Assembly (NCBI GenBank): GCA_021325095.1
Contig: JAJPHV010000076.1
Location: forward strand, 1 to 64,000
Source of the DNA: Chloroflexota bacterium
GTDB lineage: Bacteria; Chloroflexota; Anaerolineae; Aggregatilineales; UBA2796
Reading direction: 5' to 3'
DNA length: 64,000 nucleotides
The notes below the pieces were generated by a model that had not been told where the DNA came from, made no database searches, and saw only the letters and a program-made list of their open reading frames with translations. Positions within the stretch are counted from its first letter, which is position 1; every line of letters starts with the position of its first letter. This document shows, piece after piece, positions 61,964 to 64,000 of the stretch. The position numbers and the translations under genes were made by a program.

Positions 61964-62884
61964 ATGACACAGATCGGGTTGATGTTCGAGGGCCAGTTCG
62001 GGCTGACATGGGCACGCTGGCAGCGGCTGTTGCAAGCAGCGGAGTCGCTGGGTTACCAGTGTGTTTTCCGTTCCGATCACTTCACGATTCAGTCTTCCGA
62101 TCAAGAGTCGCTTGAAGCCTGGGTGTCGCTGACGTATGCTGCTTCGCACACGCGGCGCATCGAGTTCGGGCCGCTGGTGTCGCCGGTGACGTTCCGCCAT
62201 CCCGCGCTGCTAGTGCGGATGGCTGCTGCCGTCGATGACCTGAGCGGCGGGCGGCTGGTATTGGGCATGGGTGCGGGCTGGAATGAGCACGAACACAGGC
62301 AGTTCGGTGTTCCTTTTCCACTCGTCTCGGAACGGTATGCCATGCTGCGAGACGCGCTGGAAATCACGACCCGCCTGCTGCGCGAGGATAAGGCGGTCAC
62401 GTATGCCGGACGGTACTTCCCACTGGAAGGGGCGGTGCTGCTGCCGCGCCCACAGCGCCGGGGCGGGCCGCCCATCCTGATCGGCGGCAACGGGCCGAAG
62501 CGGACGCTGCCCCTGGCCGCCCGTTACGCTGACGAATGGAACGGCGTGTTCATCTCGCCGGCCACGTACCGGGAGCGCAGCGGCCTGCTCAACGAGCTAC
62601 TGGCGCGGGAGGGGCGCAGCCCGCAGGCAGTCAAGCGCTCGCTGATGACTCAGGTCATCTTCGGGGAGACGGATGCGGCTTTCAAGGCGAAACTCGGTCA
62701 GAGAGACGCCAGCAACCTGGACAATCTAATTGCAGGCACGCCCGCGCAGGTGGTTGACCGGATCGGCGCTTATGTCGAGGCAGGCGTCGAGCGCTTCATG
62801 CTGCAATGGCTTGACCTGGATGACCTGGACGGCATCGAGAAACTGGCGAAGAACGTGCTGCCCCAATTCCACCACGCGGGGTAG
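61964..62884 (+). CDS. LLM-class flavin/F420-dependent oxidoreductase
   Basis: A 306-residue TIM-barrel oxidoreductase of the luciferase-like superfamily: start MTQIGLMFEGQFGLTWARWQ, FRSDHFTIQSSDQESLEAWVSLTYAA, the coenzyme-binding GRLVLGMGAGWNEHEHRQFGVPFP, and GGPPILIGGNGPKRTLPLAARYADEWNG. This form matches the F420-dependent LLM subgroup common in actinobacteria and Chloroflexota rather than FMN luciferases, which is inference. Substrate unknown. The unusual leader hairpin is described separately. Confidence 0.9.
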   Translation: MTQIGLMFEGQFGLTWARWQRLLQAAESLGYQCVFRSDHFTIQSSDQESLEAWVSLTYAASHTRRIEFGPLVSPVTFRHPALLVRMAAAVDDLSGGRLVLGMGAGWNEHEHRQFGVPFPLVSERYAMLRDALEITTRLLREDKAVTYAGRYFPLEGAVLLPRPQRRGGPPILIGGNGPKRTLPLAARYADEWNGVFISPATYRERSGLLNELLAREGRSPQAVKRSLMTQVIFGETDAAFKAKLGQRDASNLDNLIAGTPAQVVDRIGAYVEAGVERFMLQWLDLDDLDGIEKLAKNVLPQFHHAG

Positions 62885-62892
62885 CCAAGAAG

Positions 62893-62931
62893 CTCGCCCG
62901 CTGCCCTTTCTCTGCTTGCGGAGAGGGGAGG
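62893..62931 (+). repeat. CCTCACCCC-family hairpin repeat, degenerate copy
   Basis: CTCGCCCGCTGCCCTTTCTC with hairpin TCTCTGcttgCGGAGAG; begins 8 bases after the LLM stop. Confidence 0.5.
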
Positions 62932-63003
62932 CGATACAATGTGTGAAGTTTCGGTTTGTGTGTAGAATAGGGCAAAAATGCTGACTCGGCTCGTTAAGGC
63001 CAT

Positions 63004-63906
63004 ATGCGTCGAAAGCTTTCACCTCAAACCGGATTGACTCTGGCTCTACTGGCGTTCGCGCTGGCCGGCTGTGGCAGCGGCGCGCCAACTGCCGACCCGG
63101 ACGGCCCGATCCTGACGGGTTTCGACGCACTGCCCAAGTCGCTGGCGACGATTGTCCTGTCGCCAACACTGAATGCGCCGCAGGCCCAGGCCACAATTGA
63201 CAGCCGCCGCCCGACGGAGACGCCGCCCCCGCCGACTTTCACCCCTACCGTGACGCCCTACGTCGGCATCTTCATGGGCCAGCCGACATTCAGCGCGGCG
63301 GGCATCATTCCGACGGGCACACGCAGCGTGATCGTGGTGACGACGGCGCCACAGCCCGGCACGAAGGTCGCGGCGAACGTGGGCGGCAACCCGGTCTCGC
63401 GGACGTGCAGCGTGCAGCCTGCGGCGCCGTTTGCCAACGCTGCCAGGAACGCGGCGGTACAGCAGCGGCTCGGCTGTCCGAGCGGCGCGCCATATACGAT
63501 CAAGCTGGTGGTGCAGCCCTTCCAGACCGGGTTCATGTTCTGGCGCGAAACGAAGGAAATCTACGTCATCACCACCGCCGGGCTGCAAAAAGGCGCGCCC
63601 ACTGACACCTTCTGGCGCGTGCCGGACAACTGGAACGAGAGCATCCCGGCCAGCGATCCGGGGCTGGTGGCTCCGGCGGGCCTGCTCCAACCGATCCGGG
63701 GTTTTGGCTACGTCTGGCGTAGTAACGCCAACGTGCGCAACAGTCTGGGTTGGGCGCTGGCAGGCGAGGAGCCGTTCGATTCGACCTGGCAGGACTTCGA
63801 GCATGGCTGGATGATGACCAGCAACAACGGCGCGGTGTTCGCGCTCTCGCCGCTGGACGGGCCGCCCGTCACGACGGGCATTCACTTTGGACCAATGGGA
63901 CAGTAG
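63004..63906 (+). CDS. predicted lipoprotein with LGFP-like segments
   Basis: A 300-residue lipoprotein: MRRKLSPQTGLTLALLAFALAGC with lipobox LAGC. A Pro/Thr-rich linker (RRPTETPPPPTFTPTVTPY) separates the anchor from a C-terminal domain. In that domain RLGCPSGAPYTIKLVVQPFQ...TGFMFWRETKEIYVI and SLGWALAGEEPFD...FEHGWMMTSNNGAVFAL resemble the LGFP-type wall-binding repeats. A likely envelope-anchored binding protein. It ends near the window edge; the remaining 94 bases hold nothing recognised. Confidence 0.75.
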   Translation: MRRKLSPQTGLTLALLAFALAGCGSGAPTADPDGPILTGFDALPKSLATIVLSPTLNAPQAQATIDSRRPTETPPPPTFTPTVTPYVGIFMGQPTFSAAGIIPTGTRSVIVVTTAPQPGTKVAANVGGNPVSRTCSVQPAAPFANAARNAAVQQRLGCPSGAPYTIKLVVQPFQTGFMFWRETKEIYVITTAGLQKGAPTDTFWRVPDNWNESIPASDPGLVAPAGLLQPIRGFGYVWRSNANVRNSLGWALAGEEPFDSTWQDFEHGWMMTSNNGAVFALSPLDGPPVTTGIHFGPMGQ

Positions 63907-64000
63907 GGCTAGTTCTGCTGCGGCCTGAAGTGCAGTGGGTCGCAGCTTTTTCTTTGACAGCTTCCCGAACTGAGACGTAATGAACTGAACAGGGATGAAT

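Noticed and set aside
7937-62931. CCTCACCCC repeats as a CRISPR array
   Set aside because: Copies are far apart, variable, internally palindromic and located after genes; no regular spacing or cas genes.

Overview
The window looks like chromosome of a Chloroflexota bacterium, probably an Anaerolineae-type lineage. This rests on the visibly GC-rich sequence, lipoproteins beside glycosyltransferases and F420/LLM-type enzymes, large heteromeric sugar ABC operons, and abundant intergenic repeats of the type CCTCACCCC...CCTCTCC/GGAGAGG. The taxonomic call is inference; there is no rRNA, tRNA, CRISPR array, plasmid origin or prophage in the window.

Layout. (1) 1-2.2 kb: the N-terminus of a TnpB (IS200/IS605-type) runs off the left edge. 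Next to it are two DUF3090 paralogues and a SCO1664-family kinase-like protein. (2) 2.2-7.2 kb: a leftward run of an SLC13 permease, then the tightly overlapping DUF512 radical-SAM, PlsC acyltransferase and RsuA/RluB-type pseudouridine synthase genes. (3) 7.3-14.1 kb: a lipoprotein, a small MITE-like element with target-site duplication, an SH3b protein, trmD with a new partner gene, and a tandem pair of exported binding-protein fusions (one to an OmpA-like domain, one to a VWA domain). (4) 14.2-28.6 kb: two glycosyltransferases, a flippase, a cold-shock gene with clear promoter and terminator, an M3 peptidase, a P2-type cation ATPase, a transaldolase, and a heterodimeric ABC exporter with one degenerate ATP site.

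(5) 28.8-53.0 kb is the most distinctive part: a carbohydrate or polyol uptake and catabolism island built as two divergent arms around a ROK repressor. The left arm (leftward) is binding protein, two permeases, two ATPases, a TIM-barrel epimerase, a membrane protein, a second TIM-barrel isomerase and a Gfo/Idh/MocA dehydrogenase. The right arm (rightward) is a Tm-1-like/UPF0261 protein, a PEP-hydrolase-like TIM barrel, an unknown exported protein, a third isomerase, a second Tm-1-like protein, a creatininase-family hydrolase and an FAD oxidase. A class I aldolase (leftward) is divergent from a second binding protein, permease, permease and Gfo/Idh/MocA set that has no ATPase of its own. The combination (ROK, Gfo/Idh, creatininase-family hydrolase, sugar epimerase, ABC) resembles the inositol pathway logic described for Thermotoga, but adds the Tm-1-like/PEP-hydrolase pair and has no recognisable kinase. 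The substrate is therefore unknown.

(6) 53.4-64 kb: a CrtI-like desaturase, a large glutamate synthase subunit without a neighbouring small subunit, an M24 peptidase, an alpha/beta hydrolase, an LLM-class F420-type oxidoreductase and a lipoprotein with LGFP-like segments.

A theme across the whole window is a hairpin repeat family (13 copies found by eye). Most copies sit within about ten bases of a stop codon, and one supplies the stop codon itself. A second, 47-48 nt repeat family occurs twice.
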